From Imhoffiella fuscus (lineage in GTDB: Bacteria; Pseudomonadota; Gammaproteobacteria; Chromatiales; Chromatiaceae), in the NCBI RefSeq assembly GCF_042682685.1, contig NZ_JBHUHX010000002.1:1-64000 (forward strand): a stretch of DNA of 64,000 nucleotides. The letters run 5' to 3'. The position numbers were made by a program, and so were the translations under genes. Shown here piece by piece: positions 18,014 through 27,909 of the stretch (position 1 is its first letter; every line of letters begins with the position of its first letter). The notes under the pieces are model-generated. The model searched no databases. It was not told the DNA's origin and saw only the letters and a program-made list of their open reading frames with translations.

Positions 18014-18991
18014 ATGGGTTCAGACGATCAGACCGACCGGGCGATCGGCCGCCTCGCCGATTCGCCCGGCGAGATCCCGCCAGGCGGCTGGCTCAAGATC
18101 CTGGCGCGGGCGTGGCGCAAGACCTCGGCCGACAATATCTCGCTCGCCGCCGCCGGGGTCGCGTTCTACGGCCTTCTGGCCGTGTTTCCCGCTATCGCGG
18201 CGCTTATCGCTCTGTTCGGGCTGGTCGCCGACCCTGCGCAAGTGCAGAGCCAATTTTCCTCTCTGAGCGCCTTTCTGCCGGCAGAGGTCTACCAGCTGCT
18301 GTCGCAGCAGATGCACGAGGTCGCCTCGGGCTCCGGGCAGACGCTTGGCGCCGGACTGGCCGGTGCGATTCTTCTGTCCGTCTGGAGCGCGACGCGGGGC
18401 ACCCGGTCCGTGATCGCGGCCTTGAACATCGTCTATGACGAGCGCGAGGAACGCGGTTTCCTGCGGCTGAATCTGACGGCCTTCACCATGACCTTCTCCC
18501 TGGTGATCCTGGTCGTCGTCGTGCTCGCCCTGATCGTTGCGGTGCCGGTCGTGATGGGCTATGTCGGGCTGGGATCGTTCGCGCGCACGCTCGTCAATCT
18601 GGTGCGCTGGCCCGTGTTGGCCGCCTTGGCGCTGACCATGCTCGCGATCCTCTATCGTTTCGGACCGTCGCGCTGTCTTGCGCGTTGGCGTTGGGTCTCG
18701 GTCGGTTCGGTGTTTGCCGTCGTGCTTTGGTTGGCGGCGTCCGCGCTCTTCTCTTTTTATGTCTCCCAATTCGGCAACTACAACGCGACCTATGGATCGA
18801 TTGGTGCCGTCATCGTGCTGCTGATGTGGCTCTATCTCTCGGCCCTGATCACCATCCTCGGCGCCGAGCTCAATGCGGAGATCGAGCGCCAGACCTCCCG
18901 CGATACCACCCGGGGCGAGGCGCGTCCGCGCGGGGAACGCGGCGCCTATGTCGCGGACCATCTGCCCGGCGAGCAGCCGTCATCGGCCTGA
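18014..18991 (+). CDS. YihY/BrkB family inner-membrane protein
   Basis: 325 residues with about six transmembrane helices. It shows the family motifs near the first helix (ADNISLAAAGVAFYGLLAVFPAIAALIALFGL) and in the last (YNATYGSIGAVIVLLMWLYLSALITILGAELNAEIER). Members are often misannotated as ribonuclease BN; they are transport-like or virulence-associated membrane proteins of uncertain function. The ATG 18014 follows GGGAGAG. The TrkA-C protein begins 18 nt after its stop, so the two are probably one transcript. The C-terminal cytoplasmic tail is hydrophilic and arginine-rich. Confidence 0.9.
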   Translation: MGSDDQTDRAIGRLADSPGEIPPGGWLKILARAWRKTSADNISLAAAGVAFYGLLAVFPAIAALIALFGLVADPAQVQSQFSSLSAFLPAEVYQLLSQQMHEVASGSGQTLGAGLAGAILLSVWSATRGTRSVIAALNIVYDEREERGFLRLNLTAFTMTFSLVILVVVVLALIVAVPVVMGYVGLGSFARTLVNLVRWPVLAALALTMLAILYRFGPSRCLARWRWVSVGSVFAVVLWLAASALFSFYVSQFGNYNATYGSIGAVIVLLMWLYLSALITILGAELNAEIERQTSRDTTRGEARPRGERGAYVADHLPGEQPSSA

Positions 18992-19009
18992 AGGACTCGG
19001 AGGTAAGTC

Positions 19010-19819
19010 TTGACCGCTATCTTGTCCCTGCTGTTGGTCGTTACCCTGTCGATTCTCGTCACCCGCATTGCCGCCATCGCGTTGCGTCATACCGGGCTCG
19101 CGCGCCAGAGCGCGCGCTTCCAGGCACGATCGGCCTTTTCCGGGGCGGGCTTTACCACCACCGAGTCGGAAAAGGTGGTCAACCATCCCGTGCGCCGCCG
19201 TATCGTTCTGACCCTCATGCTGCTCGGCAATGCGGGGATCGTCACCGCCGTGTCCTCCCTGATGCTCGCCTTCGTGGGGGGCGGGGATGCCGAAGGTATG
19301 GCCTTGTGGATCAAGGTGGTCTTGCTGGTGACCGGTCTGGTATCGCTCTGGGCCTTCGCCTCCAGTCAGTGGGTCGATCGACTGTTGTCACGCATCGTCG
19401 ATCGGGCGCTGAAGCGTTTCACCCGTCTCGACGTCTCCGACTACGAAGGTCTGTTGCATTTGGCCGGCGACTACAAGATCGTCGAGCTTGCCGTCGAGGA
19501 CGGTAGCTGGCTCGACGGCCAGCCGCTTCGCGCGCTGCGCCCGGCCGAGGAAGGCGTGCTGGTGCTCGGGCTCGCCAAGTTCGACGGCGAATGGCTCGGC
19601 ACGCCGGGAGGCGACACCGTGGCACAGAGTGGGGATCGGCTCATCGTTTACGGTCGCACGGAGACGATGCGCGAGCTGGAGGCACGGCGTGCCGGTGACG
19701 ATCGCGCGCACGCCGACGCGGTCGACGAGCAGCGCCGCATTGCCGAGGCCGAGCGCAGGAAGGCGGAACGCGATGGGACCGAAGACAGGATGAGGAGCCA
19801 TACCGCTTCGAGGAATTGA
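19010..19819 (+). CDS. membrane protein with C-terminal TrkA-C (RCK_C) domain
   Basis: A 269-residue protein that starts at TTG 19010, supported by GGAGG 7 bases earlier. The N-terminal half has one helix at 1-25 and two more around 60-85 and 97-120 with the segment RSAFSGAGFTTTESE in between. The C-terminal half (about 145-225) is a TrkA-C-like ligand-binding domain (KIVELAVEDGSWLDGQPLRAL... VLVLGLAKFDGEWLGTPGGDTVAQSGDRLIVYG). The tail is a charged helix. The FSGAGFTTTES segment looks like a K+ channel filter loop remnant of TrkH/Ktr subunits, but there are too few helices for a complete channel. Potassium- or nucleotide-responsive regulation is a guess. Confidence 0.75.
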   Translation: MTAILSLLLVVTLSILVTRIAAIALRHTGLARQSARFQARSAFSGAGFTTTESEKVVNHPVRRRIVLTLMLLGNAGIVTAVSSLMLAFVGGGDAEGMALWIKVVLLVTGLVSLWAFASSQWVDRLLSRIVDRALKRFTRLDVSDYEGLLHLAGDYKIVELAVEDGSWLDGQPLRALRPAEEGVLVLGLAKFDGEWLGTPGGDTVAQSGDRLIVYGRTETMRELEARRAGDDRAHADAVDEQRRIAEAERRKAERDGTEDRMRSHTASRN

Positions 19820-19871
19820 CAGGTTCGTCGAAGAATCAGGGCCAAAATCAGGCACAACATAAGAGATCACT

Positions 19872-21167
19872 ATGTCAGTCATCATCTCGCGCGGTCGGCT
19901 CAAATTGCTCGGTCATCGGCTACGCGAGCGGCTGTGGGTCAAGCCGCTGGTGATTTGTCTCTTGTCGATTGCGAACGTCTTTGTCGCCAAGCTCGCGGAC
20001 GACACGGATCTTGCGCAGTTCGTGCCGGCGATCTCCGCCGATTCCATCGAAAGCCTCCTCTCCATCATGGCCTCAAGCATGCTGGTGATCGCGACCTTCG
20101 CGGTCGGATCCATGGTTTCGGCGTACGCGTCGGCCAGCAGCACGGCAACGCCGCGCTCATTTCGGCTGGTCATTGCCGACGATGTCTCGCAGAACGCCCT
20201 CTCGACCTTCATCGGCGCCTTCATTTTCAGCGTCGTGGCCCTGACGGCCGCGAAGAACGACTACTTCGAGAGCGCGGGCCTCTTTACGCTCTTCATCCTG
20301 ATGGCGGCGGTCTTTAGCATCGTCATCCTGACGTTTCTACGTTGGGTGGATCGCATTGCACGTCTCGGGCGGCTGGGAATGACCATCGACGTCGTGGAGA
20401 AGGCCACGGCCGACGCCCTGAAACGGCGGCGCGATGCGCCCACGCTCCAGGGCGTGGCGAAACGGCCTTACGACCCGGTTGGGAAAGCGGTGTTCGCGAC
20501 CAGGGTCGGCTACGTCCAGCATGTCGATATCGCCGCGCTTCAGGCCTGCGCCGAAAAGGGGCAGGGACGTATCGTCGTCACGGCCTTGCCGGGAACCTTT
20601 GCCGCCCCCGGGCAGGCGTTGGCGTGCGTCAGCGATAGTCCCGATGGGAACACGGCGATTGACTGCGAGCAGGTGATCCAGTCGTTCTTGATCGGAGACG
20701 ACCGCACGTTTCAAGAAGATCCTCGATTCGGTCTGGTGGTCCTGTCCGAGATCGCCGGCCGTGCGCTATCCCCGGCGGTCAACGATCCCGGGACTGCGAT
20801 CGACGTGATCGGAACGTTCGTTCGACTGTTTGTGCTCTGGAATGATTCGGGCGCTCAGGAAGAGGGTGAGGCGCCCAAGTACGACCGGGTCGAGGTGCCG
20901 GAGCTTGCGGTGAGAGACCTGTTCGATGATGCCTTCACGGCGATTGCGCGTGACGGCGCCGGCACGGTCGAGGTTGCCGTGCGCTTGCAGAAGGCGTTGC
21001 GATCGCTGGCACTGATCGGCGATTCCGCCATGCGGGGTGCAGCCGCCTATCATGGACGACTGGCGCTGGCGCGTACCGAGCAGGCGCTGAATCTACCTGA
21101 GGACGCGGCGACCGTGCGTGCGGTCGCCGCGTTGACTCAGACGGCCGCCTTTGAGCGGACGGGCTAG
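19872..21167 (+). CDS. DUF2254 family membrane protein
   Basis: 431 residues; four transmembrane helices in the first 150 residues, then a soluble domain with the DUF2254 signatures GYVQHVDIAALQACAE and RTFQEDPRFGLVVLSEIAGRALSPAVNDPGTAI. The latter segment is the best conserved in the family. It starts 52 nt after the TrkA-C gene and may belong to the same transcript. No biochemical function is established for DUF2254; family members occur in bacterial inner membranes. The length is typical. Confidence 0.85.
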   Translation: MSVIISRGRLKLLGHRLRERLWVKPLVICLLSIANVFVAKLADDTDLAQFVPAISADSIESLLSIMASSMLVIATFAVGSMVSAYASASSTATPRSFRLVIADDVSQNALSTFIGAFIFSVVALTAAKNDYFESAGLFTLFILMAAVFSIVILTFLRWVDRIARLGRLGMTIDVVEKATADALKRRRDAPTLQGVAKRPYDPVGKAVFATRVGYVQHVDIAALQACAEKGQGRIVVTALPGTFAAPGQALACVSDSPDGNTAIDCEQVIQSFLIGDDRTFQEDPRFGLVVLSEIAGRALSPAVNDPGTAIDVIGTFVRLFVLWNDSGAQEEGEAPKYDRVEVPELAVRDLFDDAFTAIARDGAGTVEVAVRLQKALRSLALIGDSAMRGAAAYHGRLALARTEQALNLPEDAATVRAVAALTQTAAFERTG

Positions 21168-21248
21168 CATGCGGCGCTCCTGTGGAGGGGCGGCATTCGT
21201 GCTCAATCCTGCTCTCCCGCGACACGAGATGACCTTCCGGGCTTTCTT

Positions 21249-21443
21249 TCAGGGAAGAGGCGTCGCGTCCGGATCCCCTTCGATCTCAATGTTGCCCTTC
21301 TCGACTTGATCGTTGATGGCATCGATGGCAGTGAATGTGCTCGCGGGCTTCCCGTCGGGCGCGACGGTGCTGCAACCCGAACTCAGACCGGCGAGGGTGA
21401 CGACAGCAAGCAACATCCAATAGAACGGTGTTTTTCTCTTCAC
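21249..21443 (-). CDS. small lipoprotein, hypothetical
   Basis: 64 residues starting at GTG 21443, with AGGA 8 bases upstream. The signal peptide ends with LAGLSSGC, a lipobox with Cys as the acylation site; the mature part (STVAPDGKPASTFTAIDAINDQVEKGNIEIEGDPDATPLP) is short and acidic. It follows the aldo/keto reductase gene by 14 nt and is probably co-transcribed. No family recognised. Confidence 0.6.
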   Translation of the reverse strand: MKRKTPFYWMLLAVVTLAGLSSGCSTVAPDGKPASTFTAIDAINDQVEKGNIEIEGDPDATPLP

Positions 21444-21457
21444 GACATGATCCTGCT

Positions 21458-22450
<993 letters not shown>

Positions 22451-22464
22451 GGTTTCTCCTGCGC

Positions 22465-23436
22465 TTAGGTGGATGAAGGGCGAGCGGCGGTATCATCCCC
22501 GTCGCGACGCAACGACTCGGCCTCGATGAAGATGCGCTTGATCTCCGGATGGCGTTCTCGGATGCGGCGTTCCAGCCGGTCCACCACGCCCATGATCGTC
22601 TCCGACGACAGGCTGGAGCGGAATCGGACATCCAGGTTCAGCAGGACCTCATCGGGGCCGAAATGCATGGTCAGGGGGCGGCCGGCCTCAAGCACGTCCG
22701 CGTCCTCGCGGGCGATCTGGCGAATGCTTTCGATCACCGATGGATCCGCCGCTTCGCCGATCAACAGGCTGCGGCTCTCGTAGGCGAGGAGGATCGCGAC
22801 GCCGGACAGGGTCACGCCAATCAGCATGGAGGCGATGCCATCCCACATCGGATTGCCCGTGATCTCGGTGAGATAGACGCCGGCCAGGGCGAACAGCAGT
22901 CCCGCCAGCGCGGCGGAGTCCTCGAAGATTACGGTGACCGTGGTGGGGTCTTTGGCGTCGCGTAGCGCTTGCCAGAGCCGCTTGTCCTTGACCGAGGGCA
23001 GGAATTCCCGGAGCGCGATCATCCAGGAGGTGCCCTCGGCGATCAGTGCGATGGCGATGACCGCATAGTTCCACATGACATTGCCGCGCTCCTCCGGGGC
23101 ATGGCCGGTGATGTGGGTCAGCCCCTCGAAGAAGGTCAGTCCACCGCCGATACCGAAGAGCGCGACGGCGACGATCAGGCTCCAGAAGTAGAGCTCCTTG
23201 CCATAGCCGAAGGGATGCGTCTGGTCCGGCTGGTGCCCGGAGCGCTTCATGCCGTAGAGGAGCAACCCCTCGTTGGCGGTATCGACCAGCGAATGGATGC
23301 ACTCCGAGAACATCGCCGAGCTGCCGGTGTACAGGGCCGCGATCCCCTTGGCGACTGCGATCACGCCGTTTGCCGCCATGGCGCCGTAGACGGCGATCGG
23401 CGTTTTCTTGTTGTTCGCAACGGACGATGCGCTCAT
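22465..23436 (-). CDS. cation diffusion facilitator (CDF) family transporter
   Basis: About 323 residues with six transmembrane helices and a C-terminal cytoplasmic ferredoxin-like domain (LTMHFGPDEVLLNLDVRFRSSL...IRERHPEIKRIFIEAE). Transmembrane metal-site segments are SECIHSLVDTANEG in helix 2 and IFEDSAALAGLLFALAG in helix 5. The helix-5 HxxxD of Zn2+ exporters is EDSAA here, as in the SLC30A9/ZNT9-like branch, so specificity may not be Zn2+. Start 23436 (MSASSVANNKK) has GAGGGAAAG upstream; the longer open frame adds a non-conserved extension. First gene of the run with the aldo/keto reductase and the lipoprotein. Confidence 0.85.
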   Translation of the reverse strand: MSASSVANNKKTPIAVYGAMAANGVIAVAKGIAALYTGSSAMFSECIHSLVDTANEGLLLYGMKRSGHQPDQTHPFGYGKELYFWSLIVAVALFGIGGGLTFFEGLTHITGHAPEERGNVMWNYAVIAIALIAEGTSWMIALREFLPSVKDKRLWQALRDAKDPTTVTVIFEDSAALAGLLFALAGVYLTEITGNPMWDGIASMLIGVTLSGVAILLAYESRSLLIGEAADPSVIESIRQIAREDADVLEAGRPLTMHFGPDEVLLNLDVRFRSSLSSETIMGVVDRLERRIRERHPEIKRIFIEAESLRRDGDDTAARPSST

Positions 23437-23541
23437 TGTCTTTCCCTCGTGGGTTGTCGGTGGGGTGCGAATCCCTCGATTTCGGAAAGCGCGGGCGAAC
23501 CCGCAGGGTGATTGTTGGAGGCGCCCCGCCGAATCGCAATA

Positions 23542-23558
23542 AGCAAATTTCGCTCCAG
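23542..23558 (-). promoter_or_regulatory. possible sigma-54 promoter for the CDF operon
   Basis: The minus strand CTGGAGCGAAATTTGCT has a perfect TTTGCT -12 box and correct 10-base spacing; the -24 box is CTGGAGCG. It lies about 95 nt upstream of the CDF start. Confidence 0.35.
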
Positions 23559-23600
23559 AGGTTGTGCGGGGTGGACTGGTTCCTGTCTTCTCCCGACGTC

Positions 23601-24887
23601 TCAGAGGAAGGGTGTCAGCAGACGGGATCCACGGATTTTGATCCAGTCCAGCCCGGATTCCGGCTGTAGATCCCGAGGGCGCAATTCCTTGGAGTCTTCC
23701 AGGTCGGCGAGGAAATGCTGTTCGAGACACTGGGCAATGGTCTCGTCGCGGATGATCAGGGCAACCTCGTCATTGAGGGTCATCGAGCGATTGTCGATGT
23801 TGAAGGTGCCGACGGTCGCCCAGCAGGCGTCGGCGACGAAGGTCTTGGCGTGCATCATCCCCGGCTGGTAGGCGTAGATACGCACGCCGGCATCCATGAG
23901 CTGTCGATAGATGGCGCGTCCGGCGTGCCAGACCAGGGGTTGATTGGTGTTGCTCCCCGGCGTCAGGACACGCACGTCGACCCCTCGGTCCACCGCGTTC
24001 ATCAAGAGCCAGCGCATGCCGTGGGTCGGGACGAAATAGGCGCTGGCGATGTAGATGCGCTTGCGCGCCGAGGTAATCGCCAGAAAGAAGAAGCGCTCGG
24101 CGTTGGTGCTGCCCAGCGACGGCGAGCAGGCCATGATGCCTGCGGCCTGGGGCTCGTCCACGGATGGCATGCGGTTGAAAGGGGAGATGGTGTCGCCGAT
24201 CAATAGATCGCCGGTCGCCTCCGCCCAGTTGTTGGAAAAGGCGACCTGCAACTGCATCGCCGCAGGTCCGTCGATCCGCACATTGGTATCCCTCCACTGA
24301 TCTTGAGCGCGTCCGTTGCCGAGCCATTGATCGGCGATCCCGAAGCCGCCGGTGAAGCCGATGCGTCCGTCGATGACGATGGCGCGCATGTGCATGCGCT
24401 GCTGGAACTTGTACGCCTCCTTGAGCCGGAGCGGTCGGTAGATGGCGACCTCTGCGCCGGCGGCGATCAGGCGTTGCCGATAGCTCCTGGGCATCTGCCC
24501 GGAGCCGATGGCATCGAGCAGCACCAGCACCTGGACGCCCGCCTGGGCTCGCTCGCTGAGGGCGCGCAGCAGCGTGTCGGCGACCTGGCCGGGATTGACC
24601 TCGTAGACGTGCACGCAGATGACGTGTTTGGCGTCCTTGATCGCGTCCCAGATGCGCGGAAAGGTCTGGTCGCCGTTGAACAGCACCTCGATCTCGTTGC
24701 CCCCGACGACCTGGACGGATGTCATCAGGCCGAGGTGGATGTTGAACTTGTCCTCGCGCGCGTCGAGGACATCCTGCTCGCCGCCGAGCGTGCGCATGCG
24801 TCGGATGGCGGTCGTGCGCGTCAGATAAGCGAGCAGCATCCCGAGCAGGGCTGCCAGGAAGACGAGACCGCCGAGTGACATCAGCAT
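23601..24887 (-). CDS. phospholipase D-type cardiolipin synthase
   Basis: 428 residues, one N-terminal transmembrane helix (MLMSLGGLVFLAALLGMLLAYL), and two PLD domains. The second HKD motif is complete (MMHAKTFVADACWATVGTFNIDNRS). In the first, the lysine is replaced by arginine (RMHMRAIVIDGRIGFTGGFGI). The family (ClsA/ClsB/ClsC) condenses phosphatidylglycerol or related lipids into cardiolipin at the membrane. The K-to-R change could lower activity or mark a subfamily. It is 36 nt downstream of the TM2 gene, probably in the same transcript. Confidence 0.85.
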   Translation of the reverse strand: MLMSLGGLVFLAALLGMLLAYLTRTTAIRRMRTLGGEQDVLDAREDKFNIHLGLMTSVQVVGGNEIEVLFNGDQTFPRIWDAIKDAKHVICVHVYEVNPGQVADTLLRALSERAQAGVQVLVLLDAIGSGQMPRSYRQRLIAAGAEVAIYRPLRLKEAYKFQQRMHMRAIVIDGRIGFTGGFGIADQWLGNGRAQDQWRDTNVRIDGPAAMQLQVAFSNNWAEATGDLLIGDTISPFNRMPSVDEPQAAGIMACSPSLGSTNAERFFFLAITSARKRIYIASAYFVPTHGMRWLLMNAVDRGVDVRVLTPGSNTNQPLVWHAGRAIYRQLMDAGVRIYAYQPGMMHAKTFVADACWATVGTFNIDNRSMTLNDEVALIIRDETIAQCLEQHFLADLEDSKELRPRDLQPESGLDWIKIRGSRLLTPFL

Positions 24888-24923
24888 GGCGCAAGCCTCT
24901 GCATCGCGGAATCGCGGGGTCCG

Positions 24924-25334
24924 TCAATCAGGGTCGGCATGCGCGTTGACGGCATCGATTTGTTCGTTGAGCGTCCAGTAGTCATAGAGGTAGCCAATCA
25001 GGAAGAAGCCGCCGGTGAGCAGCCAGAGGAGTCCGGTCATCCATTTCCCGAGATAGAAGCGGTGCACGCCGAACAGACCAAGGAAGGTCAGCAGGATCCA
25101 GGTCAGGTTGTAGTCTTTGGGGCCGCTGACGAAGCGTCGGTCCGCTTGACGGTCCATGCTCGGTATCAGGAAGACGTCGAGGATCCAGCCGACGAACAGC
25201 AACCCCAAGGTCAGAAACCAGAGGGTGCCGGTCACCGGTTTGCCGTAATAGAACCGATGGGCGCCCAGAAATCCGAAGATCCACAGCAGATAGCCCATGG
25301 TCTTCGAGTGAGTGTCGTCGGCGTGCTCTAGCAT
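24924..25334 (-). CDS. tandem TM2-domain membrane protein
   Basis: 136 residues with two TM2 domains. Each holds the DRF-like loop G-x-H-R-F-Y: FLGAHRFYYGKPVTGTLWFLT and LFGVHRFYLGKWMTGLLWLLT. TM2 proteins are small membrane proteins of unclear function. An internal duplication is visible, as both halves match. The gene precedes the cardiolipin synthase by 36 nt. Confidence 0.85.
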   Translation of the reverse strand: MLEHADDTHSKTMGYLLWIFGFLGAHRFYYGKPVTGTLWFLTLGLLFVGWILDVFLIPSMDRQADRRFVSGPKDYNLTWILLTFLGLFGVHRFYLGKWMTGLLWLLTGGFFLIGYLYDYWTLNEQIDAVNAHADPD

Positions 25335-25715
25335 CGTCTCCTCCGCAGATGGTTGTCCCGAAGCAGCACGCCTACCGTGCAGTGTTCAACGCGCTCGGTG
25401 GAGTGCCCGATTGGACGGCAGGGGCGTTGCCGATCGCTCGGCGATCCGGCGAGTGCCGTCGGGCGAGAGGATAGGTGGATATCACCCGGGCCGAACCCGA
25501 TCAACCGGTGCAATTCCACCTCCGGCGGTCGGTGTGGCATGCGGTTCGAGAAATAATGCTTTTTATCATAATCTTACGCTGATTTTCTTGGTTGGCATCC
25601 TGGTTGCTCTAGCTAGTGCGGGTCCGTGAGTTTCGCGGGTTTACTGCGCTCTTCCGCAGTTCGAGCGCACGCCTTAATACACACTGCTTAGTCGTACATA
25701 AGGGAGGCCACGCTT
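25335..25715. other. intergenic region between divergent TM2 and DUF1523 genes
   Basis: About 380 bases without a gene. An AT-rich stretch (25550-25590) precedes the strong sigma-54 promoter at 25592-25608 on the + strand. On the minus strand GG-N10-TTGCA at 25510-25523 keeps the geometry but has a poor -24 box (CCGGAGGT), so I list it only here. Confidence 0.4.
25592..25608 (+). promoter_or_regulatory. candidate sigma-54 (RpoN) promoter for the DUF1523 gene
   Basis: TTGGCATCCTGGTTGCT: perfect TTGGCA and TTGCT boxes with the 10-base gap. The predicted start near 25618 leaves about 100 nt to the ATG at 25716. The preceding AT-rich block could be an IHF or upstream-activator region. Confidence 0.6.
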
Positions 25716-26135
25716 ATGAAACAGAAATTTACGATCGGTTTTGCCGTCGTTCTCGTCATTGCAATCGTTCTGCTTTGGCTCCGTTGGGGACCAGATTCCT
25801 GGGAGGTACAGATCACTGGTGTGACCGGCGATGGTCGCGATGTCCAGTACCGGATCGAGACGGTCTATGCGGATACGGCGGATACGCTGATCTTTCGTAA
25901 CGAGGACGCGGGATTCATGCCGCCTTATTTCAAGTTCGATTCGGCGGACCTTCAGTCGGTCGCCAGCCGGATCACGCGAGACTGTCCTGAGGTTCCTGTG
26001 ACAGTGAACGGCTATAGCCTGCGTATCCCGTGGCTGGATATGTTCCCGAACGCAACATCCATCGATGCGCCCCAGGACTGTCTCGATGCGCCTTCCGATT
26101 CCTCCTCTGCTGTGGAGGCGGGCGCCCACCAGTAA
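25716..26135 (+). CDS. DUF1523 family protein, periplasmic/membrane-anchored
   Basis: 139 residues with one N-terminal helix (FTIGFAVVLVIAIVLLWLRWG) and a soluble domain. Family hallmarks are visible: IFRNEDAGFMPPYFKFDSADLQS and YSLRIPWLDMFPNATSI. No enzymatic motif. An AAGGGAGG site precedes the ATG. The short acidic tail is not conserved. Role unknown; expression is probably sigma-54 dependent. Confidence 0.8.
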   Translation: MKQKFTIGFAVVLVIAIVLLWLRWGPDSWEVQITGVTGDGRDVQYRIETVYADTADTLIFRNEDAGFMPPYFKFDSADLQSVASRITRDCPEVPVTVNGYSLRIPWLDMFPNATSIDAPQDCLDAPSDSSSAVEAGAHQ

Positions 26136-26193
26136 AGGAGGTGGGAATATCCAGCGCCCAGGTGCCTAGTCTCGCACCAGGGGGCTCGATGAG

Positions 26194-26251
26194 GGATCGT
26201 CCTCTCGGCGCCTAATCACCATACGGATGCGCGTCGGCAAGAGGACGATCC
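26194..26251. repeat. 12-bp inverted repeat between convergent genes
   Basis: GGATCGTCCTCT (26194-26205) and its exact complement (26240-26251) flank a 34-nt loop. It lies between the DUF1523 stop and the convergent PRC-barrel gene. It can fold as a long hairpin in either transcript and may help end transcription, though there is no T-tract. The remainder of 26136-26385 shows no gene. Confidence 0.5.
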
Positions 26252-26385
26252 TTCGATCGAATCGACAAAAAGCCCCGGCCTTGTGCGCCTGCTGTTGCCG
26301 GGATCGAGGACAGAACATTCACGTCGGCAGGGGCTGGCTCCAGAGAGTGGAGGGCAAGCCCCCGGAAGACGCCCGCTCAATCAGG

Positions 26386-27144
26386 TCAGCTCGAACGGCG
26401 TCTGGCCTGCGGTCTGCCATAGTAGTCGTAAAGCACCGTCTCCTCTTCTTCGTTGATGAGGGTTTCGGGATCGTAGGCCGGTGCGTTTTCGAGTTGATCG
26501 GCTCCGACATCGAGCTTCAGCTCGCCGTCTATCCAGCCCACGTCGGAGATCCAGTCGCTGCCGATCAGCAGCTTCTTGGAAAACGGCAGGTACGAGGTGT
26601 CGAGCACGAGATAGCGAATCGCCCAGCTTTCGTCGTCGACGATGAAATCCGCCGCATGGCCGGCGTTGCGATCCTCTCGCGTGCGGATCCTGTAGCCGGA
26701 GACCTCCTCGATCGACCGGAGGTGGGTTTCCTCCTCAGCAGGCTCCTCTGCAAGTTCCTCTGGTTCCTCCCGAGGAATCAAGAGCTCCGGATATCCGTAG
26801 TTTCCCCAGAGGCCGGCGCCCATCCAGTAGTACGGCGTCGCGAAAAAGTCGTGATAGGCCCGCTCGTAGCGGCGTGAGACCGGCGCATCGGTGTCGAGTG
26901 GCGGGCACTCCTCAAGCTGTTTGCATGTCAGTTTGACCGGAATCGCCTGCGCCTCCCAGCTCGCGCGCTCGATGTGCGTCGGCGAGACCAGAACCTCGCG
27001 TCCGAGGAGCCAGGGGCCGGTCTTCGCGACCATGTAGCGCACGGCCCATTCTTCGTCGTCGAAGAGAAAATCGCTGCAGTGACCGATGTCTCCATCCGTT
27101 GCGACCAGGCGATAGCCTTTCAGCGCGGTGAGGCTTCGAAGCAT
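26386..27144 (-). CDS. double PRC-barrel domain protein
   Basis: About 252 residues: two PRC-barrel domains (about 1-75 and 145-215), each with the pattern GY-R...D...GH..DF..DDE.WA(V/I)RY (LKGYRLVATDGDIGHCSDFLFDDEEWAVRY; VSGYRIRTREDRNAGHAADFIVDDESWAIRY). They are joined by an acidic linker rich in Glu. PRC barrels occur in photosynthetic reaction-centre H subunits and RimM; stand-alone double domains in Proteobacteria are stress-associated. GGAGGTCTCA precedes the start at 27144; the longer open frame has no support. Likely soluble in the cytoplasm. Confidence 0.85.
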   Translation of the reverse strand: MLRSLTALKGYRLVATDGDIGHCSDFLFDDEEWAVRYMVAKTGPWLLGREVLVSPTHIERASWEAQAIPVKLTCKQLEECPPLDTDAPVSRRYERAYHDFFATPYYWMGAGLWGNYGYPELLIPREEPEELAEEPAEEETHLRSIEEVSGYRIRTREDRNAGHAADFIVDDESWAIRYLVLDTSYLPFSKKLLIGSDWISDVGWIDGELKLDVGADQLENAPAYDPETLINEEEETVLYDYYGRPQARRRSS

Positions 27145-27195
27145 TGAGACCTCCAAGGGGTCGAGTGCCCCAAGTGATGTGTGTCTCTGGAAAAA

Positions 27196-27212
27196 CGCAG
27201 CATCCATGCCAT
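27196..27212 (-). promoter_or_regulatory. possible sigma-54 promoter for the PRC-barrel gene
   Basis: The minus strand reads ATGGCATGGATGCTGCG: TGGCA at -24, 10-base gap, CTGC at -12. The site lies only about 50 nt upstream of the start codon. Confidence 0.35.
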
Positions 27213-27243
27213 AAAAAAGCGAACAGCTTCGTACCGGGTCGGC

Positions 27244-27909
27244 TCAACGCTCGTAAACGAGGCTGTTCGGGTGCACGCCCAAGCTCAGCAGATGCGCGTT
27301 GATCGACTCGACGAATCCCTGGGGTCCGCAGACATAAAAGGTCTGGTCCGGTCTGTCGATGTGCGCGGCGAGGAAGGCCGCATCGATATGACGGCCTTCT
27401 TGGCCTGTGTCGTGCTCGTGGGTGTAGGTCAGGATGCAGCGCTCGCCAAGGTAGTGTTCGAGTTCCGCGCGGCAGATCACGTCCCGCTCGGCCTTGTTGG
27501 TCAGCAAGAGCTGGTGCCCCTCCAGGGTGTCGTCGCGCGCCAACTGCCGGAGAATGGCCAGAAAGGGCGTGACGCCGGTTCCAGCCGCGATGAACGTGCC
27601 GGATCCCTGGTAGCTGATGTTGCCGAAGGGCTCGTCGAGCAGCAGCTTGGCGCCGGGTTTGAGTTCGTGCAGGGCGACGGTGACACTGTCGTGCTCCGGA
27701 TAGCGTTTGACGGCAAGCTCCAGGATCAAATCGTCCGGCAACGAGGTCGGCGTGAAGGGCCGGCCCTCGTTGCGCCAGGCATCGTCGTCGATCTGGACCT
27801 TGACTCCCTGACCCTGTTTCCATGTCAAGCCGTCCGGCTTGGTCAGCAGGAGTCGCTGGACGTCGTGGGTGACGAACTCGCTCATCAGGAGTGTCGTTGG
27901 CTTGGGCAT
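27244..27909 (-). CDS. FAD/NAD(P)-binding ferredoxin-type reductase
   Basis: 221 residues; a short ferredoxin-NADP+ reductase-type module. The FAD motif RxFTP-T (GRPFTPTSLP), the FAD/phosphate loop FGNISYQGSGTFIAAGTGVTPFLAIL, and the C-terminal FYVCGPQGFVESI match the FNR-like family. No [2Fe-2S] domain is present. It could reduce flavodoxin or a quinone or serve as a flavohaem-like reductase. It is shorter than typical Fpr (about 250). GAGAGGAAAA precedes the ATG. It lies upstream of the PRC-barrel gene on the same strand with a 100-nt gap. Confidence 0.85.
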   Translation of the reverse strand: MPKPTTLLMSEFVTHDVQRLLLTKPDGLTWKQGQGVKVQIDDDAWRNEGRPFTPTSLPDDLILELAVKRYPEHDSVTVALHELKPGAKLLLDEPFGNISYQGSGTFIAAGTGVTPFLAILRQLARDDTLEGHQLLLTNKAERDVICRAELEHYLGERCILTYTHEHDTGQEGRHIDAAFLAAHIDRPDQTFYVCGPQGFVESINAHLLSLGVHPNSLVYER

